Positions 31,336-41,238 of a DNA stretch of 50,419 bases are shown one piece after another; position 1 is the first letter of the stretch; each line of letters begins with the position of its first letter. The stretch is from an uncultured Eubacterium sp. (GTDB taxonomy: Bacteria; Bacillota; Clostridia; Oscillospirales; Acutalibacteraceae): NCBI GenBank assembly GCA_944385025.1, contig CALWVQ010000005.1:1-50419 (forward strand), in the 5' to 3' direction. The notes beneath the pieces are model-generated. The model had not been told where the DNA came from, searched no databases, and saw only the letters and a program-made list of their open reading frames with translations. The position numbers and the translations under genes are program-made.

Positions 31336-31372
31336 ATAAAAAAATGCCGACTGAAAAATACAGTCGGCTTGA
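31336..31372 (-). terminator. Terminator after rpsR
   Basis: The stem GCCGACTG/CAGTCGGC (31346-31353 with 31361-31368) is followed on the minus strand by ATTTTTTT. Confidence 0.88.
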
Positions 31373-31380
31373 TTTTTTTA

Positions 31381-31620
31381 TTAGTCAGCAGTGTATGGGA
31401 GAAGAGCCAAATGTCTTGCTCTCTTGATTGCTGTTGTAAGCTCTCTCTGGTGCTTTGCACAAGTACCTGTTACTCTGCGAGGGAGAATCTTTGCTCTTTC
31501 AGAAACAAATCTCTTAAGCTTTGTAACGTCCTTGTAGTCGATTGTGTCAACCTTTTCTACACAGAAAGCGCATACCTTTTTGCGTCCCTTGCGAGGGCCG
31601 CCGGCTTTATTGTATGCCAT
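31381..31620 (-). CDS. rpsR: 30S ribosomal protein S18
   Basis: The 79-residue protein is last in the rpsF-ssb-rpsR operon. It carries KKVCAFC near residue 15 and [26 protein letters not shown] near 52, the universal S18 ending. The C-x2-C plus C-x2-H residues suggest the zinc-binding form found in many Firmicutes. S18 forms a heterodimer with S6 on the platform of the 30S subunit. Confidence 0.97.
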   Translation of the reverse strand: MAYNKAGGPRKGRKKVCAFCVEKVDTIDYKDVTKLKRFVSERAKILPRRVTGTCAKHQRELTTAIKRARHLALLPYTAD

Positions 31621-31634
31621 AATAGTTTCCTCCT

Positions 31635-32069
31635 TTAAAATGGTAGGTCGTCGTCTTCATCAACGATCTCTTCAAAATCCGAATTGTCGGCACTTGCGTA
31701 GCTTGGTGCCGGTTGTGAGAATGCAGGATTTGCAGTTGTACCGCTTTCTGCCTTTGAACCGCAGAAGGATACATTGTTTGCAACAACTGTTACAGACTTT
31801 CTGTTATTTCCGTCCTTATCAACAAAATTGTCCGTCTGGATTGAACCCTCAACGGCAATCATTGAACCCTTGTGGAAATAACGTGAAATAAACTCAGCTG
31901 TCTGACGCCAAGCGGTAATGTCGATAAAATCGGCTTTTCTCTCCTCGCCCTTAGCCTGATAATTTCTGTCACAGGCAATCTGGAAACGAATTACTGAAAG
32001 ACCGTTTGGCGTTGTTCTGAGTTCAGGCTCATAAGTTAATCTGCCCATTAATACAACGGAATTAATCAT
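31635..32069 (-). CDS. ssb: Single-stranded DNA-binding protein
   Basis: The 144-residue protein has the OB fold: [23 protein letters not shown] at the start, [10 protein letters not shown] near 28, a [33 protein letters not shown] block near 46-78 and a short disordered linker. It ends in [12 protein letters not shown], the acidic tip that recruits partner proteins. It lies between rpsF and rpsR, the common arrangement in Firmicutes. Confidence 0.97.
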   Translation of the reverse strand: MINSVVLMGRLTYEPELRTTPNGLSVIRFQIACDRNYQAKGEERKADFIDITAWRQTAEFISRYFHKGSMIAVEGSIQTDNFVDKDGNNRKSVTVVANNVSFCGSKAESGTTANPAFSQPAPSYASADNSDFEEIVDEDDDLPF

Positions 32070-32081
32070 AACCTACCTCCG

Positions 32082-32372
32082 TTACTCGCCTTTAGCCACG
32101 ATAAGTGAACGAAGAACGCCGTCAGTAATGTTGATTACACGGTCAAGCTCTGCTGGGAATGTTTCGTCGCAGGTAAAGTCAATAACCATGTAATAACCCT
32201 CGGTTTCGTAGTTAATAGGATAAGCGAGCTTACGCTTTCCCCATGTCTGTACTTCGCCAAGAGTGCCATTTTTGCTGATGAGGTCTGTAAACTTAACCTT
32301 GAGAGCCTCAACTGCATCCTCTCCGTTTGCAAGAGAGAAAACCATTACGATTTCATAGTTTTTTAATGCCAT
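32082..32372 (-). CDS. rpsF: 30S ribosomal protein S6
   Basis: The 96-residue protein begins MALKNYEIVMVFSLA and has the central WGKRKLAYPINYETEGYYMVIDFTC motif near 47-70 and RVINITDGVLRSLIVAK at the end. AGGAGG precedes the ATG. First gene of the rpsF-ssb-rpsR operon with a structured leader and consensus promoter. Confidence 0.97.
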   Translation of the reverse strand: MALKNYEIVMVFSLANGEDAVEALKVKFTDLISKNGTLGEVQTWGKRKLAYPINYETEGYYMVIDFTCDETFPAELDRVINITDGVLRSLIVAKGE

Positions 32373-32384
32373 TCTTTAGCACCT

Positions 32385-32446
32385 CCTTTTGGTCTTTTGG
32401 CCTATGCACTCAGCATAGACAAGGATTACCCCGAATTTACAGGGCT
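32385..32446 (-). promoter_or_regulatory. rpsF leader, possible S6:S18 binding element
   Basis: On the minus strand the leader starts CAAGCCC...GGGG...CTTG and continues with a TATGC-TGAGT-GCATA hairpin, then the ribosome site. Firmicutes rpsF leaders bind the S6-S18 dimer for feedback control. The location and paired structure fit, but I could not confirm the conserved CCG bulge. Confidence 0.45.
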
Positions 32447-32451
32447 TGAGT

Positions 32452-32480
32452 ATTATATCAAATTGACACGGTGTTGTCAA
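32452..32480 (-). promoter_or_regulatory. rpsF operon promoter, perfect consensus
   Basis: TTGACA (32475-32480) and TATAAT (32452-32457) are 17 bases apart on the minus strand. Confidence 0.9.
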
Positions 32481-32487
32481 CTTGTTT

Positions 32488-33492
32488 TTACAGAGGTTTG
32501 AATAAATTTGTATAGTAGTCGCAGCCGTTCATATCAAGACCTGTATAAACTGTAATAATTACGCACACAAAGTCTCCGCCTATTTTTCTTGCGGCAATTG
32601 TCTGAATCGTGCCGTAATCAGTATAATCAACGTCAACTGCCTTATATGTTTCCCCTGCAATAGTCAAATCGTATGTATCGCTGACGTTAGTGGTGGAATC
32701 TGCAAGTCCTGCCGTTGCGTTTGCAATATACATATCCTCTGATGTTATTACACCTGCAAAGTTGTCTGTTTCAGACAGCATTACCTGTATATTTGTTCCT
32801 GTAACGCCGTTTAAAATCATAGCGTCGTAATAAGCTTTTTCAGCCTCGGTTTCAATATAAACTCTGCCGTCGTCAGCTTTTTGAGGGTTACTGCCCTCCA
32901 GCATTTCATATATCTGGTCGTTAGTTGAAAACGTCCAGTCATCGTCAGGTACGGTAAAACTAAAACCTGCAAACTCGTTTGAATAAACACCGTTTTCAAA
33001 TGTGCCTGCAACGATTTCCTTTGACGGTTCAGCCTGTGTTTCCTCTTGCGTTTGAGCACCGCCATCGTCACTTTGACTGCTTGGAACAGTTTCCGTTAGA
33101 TATTCTGTTTCGTCAAGAGTAAGTCCGTATATGAAAAGCGCAACAAAAATCAGCACTATTACCCCAACAATTATGCCGATTATCTTGATCGCCTTGTTTT
33201 TCTTTTTAGGCGGCTGAGGAGGCATCGGCGGCTGCTGATAATAGCCTTGCATATTGGGCTGAGGCGGGAAATTCCCCTGTGGGTTAGGTGGATAGTATCC
33301 GCCCTGCATATTAGGCTGGGGATTTGACTGCTGTGGATATTGCTGTTGATAAGCGCCCTGCTGCACGTTTGGCTGATAGTAAACGCCGTTTGAATTTTCA
33401 GCGCCGTTTACATTATTAACGCCGCTGTTTTCAGGTGTGTTATTAACACCGTTGCCGTTTGGGGCGTAGTTATTGTTGTTTTGCTCTTCCAT
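32488..33492 (-). CDS. Membrane-anchored protein with Asn/Pro/Gln-rich N-terminus
   Basis: This 334-residue protein has a low-complexity cytoplasmic N-terminus of about 95 residues (Asn, then Gln-Tyr-Pro repeats such as NMQGGYYPPNPQ). Next come a KKKNKAIK basic stretch, one membrane helix (about 101-123) and an extracytoplasmic region of about 200 residues with an acidic linker. The outer domain (AGFSFTVPDDDWTFSTNDQIYEML...) resembles small lipoprotein-like beta folds, but I recognise no family. ATG 33492 has GGGAG upstream; function unknown. Confidence 0.6.
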   Translation of the reverse strand: MEEQNNNNYAPNGNGVNNTPENSGVNNVNGAENSNGVYYQPNVQQGAYQQQYPQQSNPQPNMQGGYYPPNPQGNFPPQPNMQGYYQQPPMPPQPPKKKNKAIKIIGIIVGVIVLIFVALFIYGLTLDETEYLTETVPSSQSDDGGAQTQEETQAEPSKEIVAGTFENGVYSNEFAGFSFTVPDDDWTFSTNDQIYEMLEGSNPQKADDGRVYIETEAEKAYYDAMILNGVTGTNIQVMLSETDNFAGVITSEDMYIANATAGLADSTTNVSDTYDLTIAGETYKAVDVDYTDYGTIQTIAARKIGGDFVCVIITVYTGLDMNGCDYYTNLFKPL

Positions 33493-33574
33493 TTTACTCT
33501 CCCTTTCAATGTTTTGTAATTTCATAATAACACATATTTTGCATTACTGCAACATAAAGGAGAACGAACGTAAC

Positions 33575-34237
33575 CTAAACGTATTTAAGCACGTCGATAA
33601 TATCGTCAATTATAGGAACATCGTCCCTTAAATCCCTGTCCTTAAACCAACCGAAATTCATTCTGATTGCTTTCATACCTGCTGCCAAAGCGCCCTGAAT
33701 ATCGTTTACAGGGTGGTCGCCCACGTAAACGCACTCGCTTGTCTTAAGTCCCAGCTTATCTGCCGTATAAACAAAAAGTGCAGGGTCAGGCTTATGTACG
33801 CCAACGTCGCCGCTGACAACAACAATATCGCAGTAAGGACGTAAGCCGCTGGTATCCATTTTATGATTTTGAAGATATGACGGGCCGTTTGTAATTACGC
33901 CCACTATGTATCCCCTGTTTTTAAGCTCTTTCAAAAGTTTAAAGGAGTTGGGAAAAATCACGTTGTGGTCGCCGAATTTTGTATCATAATGATTTGCAAG
34001 CTCTGTTTTTGAGGGAGCATTTTCCCAATGCCATATATCAATAAGCTGTTGATACCACTCTTCTCGGTTTACGTATCCGCCGTTTCCCGTAACGCGCATA
34101 TCTTCTTTTCGTTTTTCTAATTCAGTTTTATCTATATCAGGAAAAAAATCTGCCGCAAAAGTATCCATATACTTTTCAAATGCGGCAGTTCTGTCCTGCA
34201 AAGTTTCGTCAAAATCAAATAATACTGCTTTTATCAT
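33575..34237 (-). CDS. HAD-superfamily hydrolase
   Basis: The 220-residue protein is a HAD phosphatase. Motif I is LFDFDETLQDR near residue 6, motif II VITNGPS near 113, motif III around KPDPALF near 144 and motif IV GDHPVNDIQGA near 171. A helical cap lies between I and II. Substrate is unknown; the place after ribF hints at nucleotide or flavin phosphate chemistry but this is weak. ATG 34237 lies inside the end of ribF (23-base overlap), the last gene of the large nusA-infB operon. Confidence 0.88.
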   Translation of the reverse strand: MIKAVLFDFDETLQDRTAAFEKYMDTFAADFFPDIDKTELEKRKEDMRVTGNGGYVNREEWYQQLIDIWHWENAPSKTELANHYDTKFGDHNVIFPNSFKLLKELKNRGYIVGVITNGPSYLQNHKMDTSGLRPYCDIVVVSGDVGVHKPDPALFVYTADKLGLKTSECVYVGDHPVNDIQGALAAGMKAIRMNFGWFKDRDLRDDVPIIDDIIDVLKYV

Positions 34238-35030
34238 AATCAAGCTGCCTTTTAAGTTCATCAACCGATGAAAAAAGCCTCTCCTCTCTGATATAACGGA
34301 CAAGTTCTATTCTTATACATTTTCCGTAAAGGTCGCCGCTGAAATCAAATAAATGAGTTTCGCAAAGGGGCTTATCTACCTGCCACGTGGGGCGTATTCC
34401 TATATTGGTAAAGGATTTATACGCCTTGCCGTCCACAAAGCACCTGCTTTCATACACCCCGAATTTAGGCACAACAAGCCCCTGGGGAAGATGCTGATTT
34501 ATGGTAGGGAAGCCTATTGAGCGTCCTCTTTTATCCCCATCAACAACTTGGCTTTCAAAAGTGAAATTATACCCCAGCATTTCGTTGGCATATTCAATTT
34601 TACCTGTCTGAACAGCTTTTCTTATTCTTGTGGAGGAGATAGGCTCGCCGTCAAAATCAAGATGCTCAAGTATTCTTACCCAAATGTCCCGTCCCTCAAG
34701 ATACTTTCTCAAATCCAGAGCAGACCAAGAGGCGTTTTTACCGAAAGCAAAATTAAAACCGCAAAGAATAATACCTGCGCCGAATTTGCCTATTATAACC
34801 TTTTCCACAAATTCCTCGCCTGTCATGCCCTTGATTTGCTCAAAGTCGGCAAACACCGTATTGGGATAGCGCTTTTCAAAAATACTCTTTTGTAAAAGGG
34901 AAAATTTGTTATGAACGGAATAGATTATAACGTTGTCTGCACCTGTGACAACAGTTTTATGGGCACGGTGCATACCGTCAAAATCGCCTATCGCCAAAGC
35001 TATTCTTTTTTTCGTCTTTTCATTTTCCAT
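34215..35030 (-). CDS. ribF: Riboflavin kinase/FAD synthetase
   Basis: The bifunctional 271-residue protein makes FMN and FAD. The N-terminal nucleotidyltransferase has GDFDGMHRAH near 17 (usually GxFDGxHxGH), CGFNFAFGKNA near 92 and EPISSTRIR near 128. The kinase domain has GDKRGRSIGFPTIN near 165 and FGVYESRCFVDG with TNIGIRPTW near 205. It is shorter than usual because the N-terminal extension ahead of the first motif is brief. It lies between truB and the HAD gene. Confidence 0.93.
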   Translation of the reverse strand: MENEKTKKRIALAIGDFDGMHRAHKTVVTGADNVIIYSVHNKFSLLQKSIFEKRYPNTVFADFEQIKGMTGEEFVEKVIIGKFGAGIILCGFNFAFGKNASWSALDLRKYLEGRDIWVRILEHLDFDGEPISSTRIRKAVQTGKIEYANEMLGYNFTFESQVVDGDKRGRSIGFPTINQHLPQGLVVPKFGVYESRCFVDGKAYKSFTNIGIRPTWQVDKPLCETHLFDFSGDLYGKCIRIELVRYIREERLFSSVDELKRQLDYDKSSII

Positions 35031-35033
35031 ATT

Positions 35034-35936
35034 TTAATCTTTTCTTGTAAGCAGTCTTAATACTTTAAGTTCGTTACTGCTTTTTAAGTATTCGCCCAAA
35101 CCTAAAAACTCTTGATTGGGTGAATAAACTTTATAAATTTTTTCAGATAAATTTTTCTTAATCCTGTCTGCCGAAAGAACGCCGCCGTTTGAAAATCTTC
35201 TTGCCTGTGCCTGCGACACAAAAACGCTCTCACAACAGTCAAACATTTTTTCAATAGGAATAAGAACTTTTTTAAAGTCTGTGCCGCTGTCTTTCATTTT
35301 CTGCAAATCGCCGACAGTTACGCAGTCTTTAAGTGAAAATCCCATAGCGTATGTCCTTACAAGGGAGGTCATAACAGCGCCGCAGCCAAGTTTTCTTCCT
35401 ATGTCGTCAATAAGGGTTCTTATATATGTACCCTTTGAGCATAAAACGTCAATAGCATAGGTGTGTGTTAAGTCATCACTTTCAACAAGCTCAAGTTTTT
35501 TTATCTCCACATCTCTTGCCTGACGCTCAACTTCAACACCCTGTCGCGCCAGCTCGTAAAGCCTTTTGCCGTTTACTGAAACGGCAGAATACATAGGCGG
35601 AAGCTGACTTATTGTGCCTTTAAAAGAGTTAAGGGCTTCTTCTACCTGTTCAGCGCCTGCGTTCACCTGATACTCGCCTGTTACGTTTCCCGTAATATCC
35701 AAAGTGTCGGTGGTCTTGCCCAGCACAAATTCTGCGCGGTACCCCTTGTCGCTTTCGGGCAGATAATCAAGAAATCTTGTAGCGCCGCCTAAAAGCACAG
35801 GCAAAACTCCCGTTGCCATAGGGTCGAGAGTTCCCGTATGCCCCGCCTTTTTCTCTTTGGTTATTCCTCTAACCTTTGAAACAACGCCGAAAGAGGTTAT
35901 ATCTTTATCCTTGTTAATGCAAATAATTCCGGTCAT
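35034..35936 (-). CDS. truB: tRNA pseudouridine(55) synthase
   Basis: The 300-residue protein begins MTGIICINKDKDITSFGVVSKVR. The catalytic Asp is in the GHTGTLDPMATGVLPVLLG block near 32-50, and KGYRAEFVLG, PPMYSAVSVNGKRLYELAR near 108 and CSKGTYIRTLIDDIG near 163 follow. It modifies U55 in the T-loop of tRNA. ATG 35936 was chosen over a longer frame overlapping nrnA. Its place between nrnA and ribF is typical of Firmicutes. Confidence 0.96.
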   Translation of the reverse strand: MTGIICINKDKDITSFGVVSKVRGITKEKKAGHTGTLDPMATGVLPVLLGGATRFLDYLPESDKGYRAEFVLGKTTDTLDITGNVTGEYQVNAGAEQVEEALNSFKGTISQLPPMYSAVSVNGKRLYELARQGVEVERQARDVEIKKLELVESDDLTHTYAIDVLCSKGTYIRTLIDDIGRKLGCGAVMTSLVRTYAMGFSLKDCVTVGDLQKMKDSGTDFKKVLIPIEKMFDCCESVFVSQAQARRFSNGGVLSADRIKKNLSEKIYKVYSPNQEFLGLGEYLKSSNELKVLRLLTRKD

Positions 35937-35943
35937 AAAGGAA

Positions 35944-36891
35944 TTACTCTTCCTTTCCCAAAATCTCCTGGCACTTTTCCACAAGCATTTCCCTTGCCTC
36001 TTTTACGCCGCAGTCAAATTGGCACGCAGCAGCCTGCGGATGACCGCCGCCGCCGAATTCCTTGGCAAGCTGGGCAGCGTTAACGCTTTCAAAGGTGCGG
36101 ATTGACGCTTTGCAGGTGCCGTTTGCCTTTTCTCTGATGGTAATACCCACCTCGACGCCCTCAATCTGTCTTGTAAGAGGAGCAAGAGCCTCGGTTTCCT
36201 GTTCATTTGAACCCGTAAGCTTATACATTTCCTGCGTAACAGTGATAATTGCAACTTTCTCGTCTGCATAAAATCGCATAGAGTCAAGAGCAAGTCTTTC
36301 AAGCCTTGCGTAAGTTTTAGTCTTGGTTTCAAACATTACCCTGTTAATTGTGCCGTTGTCTGCCCCTGCGTCAATAAGACGTGCGGCAGCACGGTAAGTG
36401 TCAGCAGTAGTGGAAGCATAGCGAAAACAGCCTGTGTCTGTGGTAATTCCTGTATACAGGCAGTTTGCTATTCCCTTATCCACCTCTACTCCCAGAGCCT
36501 CTAAAACTTTAAGCATCGTTTCACTGGCGGCGGGAACATCCTCCAACAAGAGATTGTCTGCATACTCTGTATTAGTCGTGTGATGATCAATACACATGTC
36601 AATATGATACTTACCCTCAAAATCGCCTAACAGGGTTTCTGTTGCCACGTCAACTGCAACAACATATTTAGGCTTAAACTTAATAGGCACAATATCATTA
36701 TACATATAGCTGTATTTTTTCGGTATTTCGTCTGCATTTTCAACTGCGCAAATCTTTCCCAGCTTCATAAGCCCTCTGCAAAGAGCAAATCCGCAGCCAA
36801 GGGTGTCGCCGTCAGGGTGAGCGTGGGTCAGTATAAGAATATTGTCCTGCTCTTTAAGGAGATTTGCACACTCTTCTACACTAATTCTCAT
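35944..36891 (-). CDS. nrnA: Bifunctional oligoribonuclease/PAP phosphatase (DHH family)
   Basis: The 315-residue protein has the DHH motifs HAHPDGDTLG near 22, VAVDVATE near 80, the eponymous DHHTTN near 102, and ITTDTGCFRYAST near 150. The DHHA1 domain ends with FGGGGHPQAAAC near 290. NrnA degrades nano-RNAs and dephosphorylates 3'-phosphoadenosine 5'-phosphate. It overlaps rbfA by 11 bases, as a coupled operon member. Confidence 0.94.
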   Translation of the reverse strand: MRISVEECANLLKEQDNILILTHAHPDGDTLGCGFALCRGLMKLGKICAVENADEIPKKYSYMYNDIVPIKFKPKYVVAVDVATETLLGDFEGKYHIDMCIDHHTTNTEYADNLLLEDVPAASETMLKVLEALGVEVDKGIANCLYTGITTDTGCFRYASTTADTYRAAARLIDAGADNGTINRVMFETKTKTYARLERLALDSMRFYADEKVAIITVTQEMYKLTGSNEQETEALAPLTRQIEGVEVGITIREKANGTCKASIRTFESVNAAQLAKEFGGGGHPQAAACQFDCGVKEAREMLVEKCQEILGKEE

Positions 36892-37228
36892 CGCTTAATT
36901 CCTTAATTTTTTCAAAAATGTCCATTCCTTTTTCAATGGAATCGTCTGCTATGAATTTAAGTTCAGGGCTTTTGCGAAGATGAAGTCTTGTGCCGAGCTG
37001 TTTTCTAATATAGCCGGAGGCACTTTCAAGTCCCTTTACGGAACGCTTGGCGACTTCAATCCCCTCAATAGCGCTGATATAAACCTTTGCATAGCTTAAG
37101 TCCCCGCTTACGTCTACCTTGATAACCGTAAGCATATCGCTTATACGCGGGTCCTTAAGCTCTCTCATTATTGAAATAATTTCTCTTTTTATATCCTCGG
37201 ATATTCTGTCAATATGAAATCCTGCCAT
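36881..37228 (-). CDS. rbfA: Ribosome-binding factor A
   Basis: The 115-residue protein has the KH-like fold: HIDRISEDIKREIISIMRELKDPRI near the start, VDVSGDLSYAKVYIS near 42 and RKQLGTRLHLRKSPELKFIADDSIEKG near 77. It helps 30S maturation. It begins 2 bases after infB ends. Confidence 0.96.
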   Translation of the reverse strand: MAGFHIDRISEDIKREIISIMRELKDPRISDMLTVIKVDVSGDLSYAKVYISAIEGIEVAKRSVKGLESASGYIRKQLGTRLHLRKSPELKFIADDSIEKGMDIFEKIKELSDEN

Positions 37229-37230
37229 AA

Positions 37231-39579
37231 TTAATCCCTGTATTCCTCAACAATATAAGCCTGAAGTATATCGCCTGCCTGAATATCGTCCCAGCCCTCA
37301 AGACTGATTCCGCACTCATAGCCTGATGATACCTCTTTAACCTCATCTTTAAATCTCTTAAGGTTAGCGAGCTTAACGTCGGCAATTTCCTTGCCGTTTC
37401 TGATAACTCTTACCTTACCGTCACGCTTAATGTTGCCGGATGTCACAAGAGAGCCTGCAATAGTGCCTGCTGAAGAGATTTTATAAACCTCTCTGACCTC
37501 TGCCTCACCTGTATCAACATTACGGTATTTAGGCGCTCTCATGCCTCTCATAGCACGCTCAATATCCTCAATAGCGTCGTAAATAATATCATAAGTCTTA
37601 ATTTCAACGCCGTCTCGCTGTGCGTTATCAGCGGCAATCTGGTCAACGCCTGTGTTAAACGCAACGATAATTGCATTTGACGCATTGGCAAGCATAACGT
37701 CGCTTTCATTTACAGCGCCAACTGCACCGTGAACGATTTTTACGTTTACTTCATCATTTTCTATCTTAAGAAGTGACTGCTTAACTGCTTCAACAGAACC
37801 TTGAACATCTGCTTTGACAATGATGTTAAGCTCCTTCATCTCACCCTCCTGAATAGTATCAAACAGGGTGTCAAGAGTAACCTTCTGGAAGAGTTTGAAT
37901 TCTTCCTCTTTTGCCTTTGTCTTTCTCTGTTCTACAAGTGTTCTTGCCAGCTTTTCGTCAGATACAGCGTTAAACTCGTCGCCGCTCATAGGAGCGCTGT
38001 CAAGACCCATAATCTCAACAGGAACTGAAGGACCGGCACTTTGAATCGGCTTGCCGTGATAATCGGTCATTGCCCTAATCTTACCTACCGATGTGCCTGC
38101 AACAACAATATCGCCTGTATTAAGTGTACCGTTTTGAACAAGGAGAGTTGCAACAGGACCTCTGCCCTTATCAAGCTTTGCCTCAATAACAACGCCCTTT
38201 GCAGTACGGTCGGGATTAGCCTTAAGCTCTGCCACCTCTGCTACAAGGAGAATCGTTTCAAGGAGCTTGTCGATACCCATTTTTGTCTTTGCAGAAACAG
38301 GTACGCAGATAACGTCGCCGCCCCACTCTTCAGGAACAAGCTCGTGCTCTGTAAGCTGCTGCATAATTCTGTCAGGGTTTGCGCCCTCTTTATCCATTTT
38401 GTTAATAGCAACAATGATTTCAACATTAGCTGCTTTTGCGTGGTTGATAGCCTCAACAGTCTGGGGCATAATACCGTCGTCTGCGGCAACAACAAGCACT
38501 GCAATATCAGTTGCCATAGCGCCTCTTGCTCTCATAGCAGTAAATGCAGCGTGACCGGGAGTATCAAGGAAAGTGATTTTTTCACCGTTTACAACTACCT
38601 GATATGCACCGATAGCCTGTGTAATTCCGCCTGCCTCTGTTGATGTAACGTCAGTATCACGAATAGCGTCAAGTATTGATGTTTTACCGTGGTCAACGTG
38701 ACCCATTACGCAAACAACAGGAGGTCTTGTAACGGCGTTTTCATCGTCCTCAACCTCTTCCTCAATAATCTGCTCTTCAATGCTGACCTCAACTTTGTGC
38801 TTAACCTTTGCGCCAAGCTCTGTTGCAACAATTTCAGCGGTATCAAAGTCGATTACCTCGTTTACAGTTGCCATTACACCTAAAGCCATAAGCTTTTTGA
38901 TAACCTCTGTTGCCGTCATACGAAGAAGGCTTGCGAGATCGCCTACTGTAATTTCATCAGGCACCTCAATGGTAATCTGCTGTTTCTTTCTCTGTTCTGC
39001 AATACGTACAAGTCTCTGAGCCTCTGTCTCCTTCTTTGAGCGGGCGTGCATACCCTGGGGCTTTTTCTTTCTGTACTGCTTTGATTTCTGGTTAAGCTTC
39101 TGCTTTTTCTGATAATCGTTCATCTGTGAAGCAGGAGCAATATCCTCATATTTTTGATTGTATTTCTCCAAGTCAACAGTATTAACACGGGTATCAACTC
39201 TTCTTGCCTCACCCTTTGTTCTTGCCTGTGGAGTTTTGTTTGCTTTTCTCTTGGCTTTTTCTTCATCACGCTTTGCTGCCTGCTCTGCCATTTGAAGAAT
39301 TGCTGCCTGATTTTGAAGCTTTTTATTGTCTGTCTTTTTAGGAGCAGCCTTTTTTGCCTGCGGTTTTTCAGCCTTTTTAACGCTGCCGAAATACTCGTCA
39401 AAGCTTGCTACGCTGTTGTCCTGTGTAAGCTTATCAAACAAAATGTTAAGCTCGTTTTCCTCAAGCACTGTGTTAGCTGTTTTTTTACCTTCACAGTAGT
39501 TTGAAAGGATACCGATAATATCCTTGTTGTTTTTTCCAAAATCCTTTGCGACATCAGAAACCTTAACTTTAATTATCAT
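37231..39579 (-). CDS. infB: Translation initiation factor IF-2
   Basis: The 782-residue protein has an N-terminal helical IF2_N domain, a Lys/Arg/Gln-rich linker (about 75-190), a second IF2_N domain ([20 protein letters not shown] near 200) and the G domain. GTPase motifs are GHVDHGKTS near 290, [16 protein letters not shown] near 339 and NKMD near 395. Domains II-IV follow and end in [16 protein letters not shown] prefer ATG 39579 because the ribosome site AGGAGG is at optimal distance; ATG 39585 is the alternative. It overlaps the upstream ylxQ gene. Confidence 0.96.
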   Translation of the reverse strand: MIIKVKVSDVAKDFGKNNKDIIGILSNYCEGKKTANTVLEENELNILFDKLTQDNSVASFDEYFGSVKKAEKPQAKKAAPKKTDNKKLQNQAAILQMAEQAAKRDEEKAKRKANKTPQARTKGEARRVDTRVNTVDLEKYNQKYEDIAPASQMNDYQKKQKLNQKSKQYRKKKPQGMHARSKKETEAQRLVRIAEQRKKQQITIEVPDEITVGDLASLLRMTATEVIKKLMALGVMATVNEVIDFDTAEIVATELGAKVKHKVEVSIEEQIIEEEVEDDENAVTRPPVVCVMGHVDHGKTSILDAIRDTDVTSTEAGGITQAIGAYQVVVNGEKITFLDTPGHAAFTAMRARGAMATDIAVLVVAADDGIMPQTVEAINHAKAANVEIIVAINKMDKEGANPDRIMQQLTEHELVPEEWGGDVICVPVSAKTKMGIDKLLETILLVAEVAELKANPDRTAKGVVIEAKLDKGRGPVATLLVQNGTLNTGDIVVAGTSVGKIRAMTDYHGKPIQSAGPSVPVEIMGLDSAPMSGDEFNAVSDEKLARTLVEQRKTKAKEEEFKLFQKVTLDTLFDTIQEGEMKELNIIVKADVQGSVEAVKQSLLKIENDEVNVKIVHGAVGAVNESDVMLANASNAIIVAFNTGVDQIAADNAQRDGVEIKTYDIIYDAIEDIERAMRGMRAPKYRNVDTGEAEVREVYKISSAGTIAGSLVTSGNIKRDGKVRVIRNGKEIADVKLANLKRFKDEVKEVSSGYECGISLEGWDDIQAGDILQAYIVEEYRD

Positions 39580-39895
39580 TAGCATTTTCCTCCTGTCTTA
39601 ATAGTTCAATAATTCGTACTGAAAAATTTTCGTCCTCAACTGCCATTACGGCAGCCTTATAGCCTATGGCGAAATGCACCTCATCCATAGTAATATGGCT
39701 CTGAATTAGCTCTACGCCTTTTCTGTCCCCTGTCAGACGGTTAAATTCGCCCGCAAGTCTGGGTGAAGCGTCCTCACATATAATTATAAGCTTTGCCTTG
39801 TTTTTTGTTACGGACTCCTTTGCCATATCGTGTCCCATTGCCAGTTTGCCTGCCCGTCTTGCAAGCCCCAGCATTGAAAGTGACTTACTGTGCAT
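39569..39895 (-). CDS. ylxQ: L7Ae-family RNA-binding protein YlxQ
   Basis: The 108-residue protein has the L7Ae/L30e/S12e/Gadd45 fold: [22 protein letters not shown] near 8-29, [12 protein letters not shown] near 35 and [17 protein letters not shown] near 77. Family members bind kink-turn RNA; YlxQ is nearly always found between ylxR and infB in Firmicutes. It overlaps both neighbours. Confidence 0.9.
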   Translation of the reverse strand: MHSKSLSMLGLARRAGKLAMGHDMAKESVTKNKAKLIIICEDASPRLAGEFNRLTGDRKGVELIQSHITMDEVHFAIGYKAAVMAVEDENFSVRIIELLRQEENANDN

Positions 39896-40154
39896 TTTCC
39901 ATTTCTTCTTCCATTAAATCATATACCTCTTGGCTGATAGGCATTGAAAAGGCTCTTTCAAATGCCTTTTTCTTTCTTGCCATTTTCAAGCACTGGGGAT
40001 TTTTACAAACATATGCCCCTCTGCCTGACTTTTTGCCTGTCAAATCAAGAGAAATTTCACCGTCGGGACTTTTGACAACTCTTACAAGAGTGCGCTTGTC
40101 AAACATTTCACCGCATCCGGTGCACATTCTTAAAGGTACTTTTTTGGTTTTCAT
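39885..40154 (-). CDS. ylxR: YlxR-family protein (RNase P modulator RnpM)
   Basis: The 89-residue protein starts KTKKVPLRMCTGCGEMFDKRTLVRVVKSPDGEI, the YlxR signature with two Cys, and continues SGRGAYVCKNPQCLKMARKKKAFERAF. YlxR of B. subtilis has been described as an RNase P modulator; here this is by homology. It starts on the last base of the nusA stop and overlaps ylxQ by 11 bases. Confidence 0.92.
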   Translation of the reverse strand: MKTKKVPLRMCTGCGEMFDKRTLVRVVKSPDGEISLDLTGKKSGRGAYVCKNPQCLKMARKKKAFERAFSMPISQEVYDLMEEEMENAQ

Positions 40155-41212
40155 TATTTTTCCTCGCCCTCAAAGAAACCGCTTTCAGGCTTAATATCAA
40201 TATTCCAATCGGTAAGTCTTACTGCAAGACGTACGTTTTGACCCTTGTTGCCGATAGCAAGGGAAAGCTGGTCGTCAGGTACTGTAACCTTACAGGTTTT
40301 TGCGTCAGCGTCGATAATTTCAACGCTGCAAACGTCTGACGGAGCAAGAGAAGCGGCAATAAACTCAGCAGGGTCGTCGCTGTACTTAACAATGTCGATT
40401 TTTTCACCGCCGAGAACTTCAACAATGTTTGAAACTCTCTGACCTCTCGGTCCGATACAAGCGCCTACCGGGTCAACGTCCTCGTCCTTTGTGAATACGG
40501 CAATCTTTGTTCTTGAACCTGCCTCACGGGATACTGACTTTATCTCAATAGTTCCGTCGTAAATTTCAGGAACCTCCTGCTCAAAAAGGCGGCGTACAAA
40601 TCCGGGATGAGTTCTTGAAATCAAAATCTTCGGTCCCTTTCCGCCTTCCTTAACGTCTACGATGAATACTTTAATAGTATCTCCCTCTGTAAGCTTTTCA
40701 CCTGGAACCTGTTCAGTTTTTGGAAGAACAGTCTGATTTTTACCTATTTCAAGAGTTGCATTGCCTGTAAGAGGATCAATTCTCTCAACCTTGGCAGAAA
40801 CAATCTCCTGATTTTTAGACTTAAACTCCTGAATCATTTGTCCTCTTTCAGCCTCACGGATACCCTGTCTGATAACGTGCTTTGCTGTCTGGGCAACAAT
40901 TCTTCCGAAGTCCTTTGTTTTAAGAGGAATATCAATAGTCTTGCCTACTTTTGCTGACTTTCTGATAGCCTGTGCCTGCTCGAGAGTCAAATCGGTATCA
41001 GGGTCCTCAATTTCCTCAACAACATTTTTTCTTACGTATACTTTAATCTTCTGCTTTTCCTCGTCTATGTCGCAGTGAACAATGTCCTTGCCGTTGTAGT
41101 CGTGCTTTGCGGCAACGATAATTGCAGCAGAAATCTTCTCAAAAAGATACTGCGCAGGTATTCCTTTCTCTGCTTCAAGCATTTTTACTGCTTCAAAAAA
41201 TTCCTTACTCAT
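40154..41212 (-). CDS. nusA: Transcription termination/antitermination protein NusA
   Basis: The 352-residue protein has the NusA N-terminal RNA-polymerase-binding domain (KMLEAEKGIPAQYLFEKISAAII), an S1 domain (about 140-205) and two KH domains. KH1 contains PVGACIGPRGQRVSNIVEVLGGEKIDIV, and KH2 contains LSLAIGNKGQNVRLAVRLT near 320. There is no C-terminal acidic repeat pair, as usual in Firmicutes. It follows rimP in the operon. Confidence 0.96.
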   Translation of the reverse strand: MSKEFFEAVKMLEAEKGIPAQYLFEKISAAIIVAAKHDYNGKDIVHCDIDEEKQKIKVYVRKNVVEEIEDPDTDLTLEQAQAIRKSAKVGKTIDIPLKTKDFGRIVAQTAKHVIRQGIREAERGQMIQEFKSKNQEIVSAKVERIDPLTGNATLEIGKNQTVLPKTEQVPGEKLTEGDTIKVFIVDVKEGGKGPKILISRTHPGFVRRLFEQEVPEIYDGTIEIKSVSREAGSRTKIAVFTKDEDVDPVGACIGPRGQRVSNIVEVLGGEKIDIVKYSDDPAEFIAASLAPSDVCSVEIIDADAKTCKVTVPDDQLSLAIGNKGQNVRLAVRLTDWNIDIKPESGFFEGEEK

Positions 41213-41238
41213 TTTCCTATCATCCTTTCCGATGTTTT

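Noticed and set aside
38041-38643. 200-codon frame antisense to infB
   Set aside because: Cys-rich, no recognisable domain; it lies opposite the conserved IF-2 G domain.
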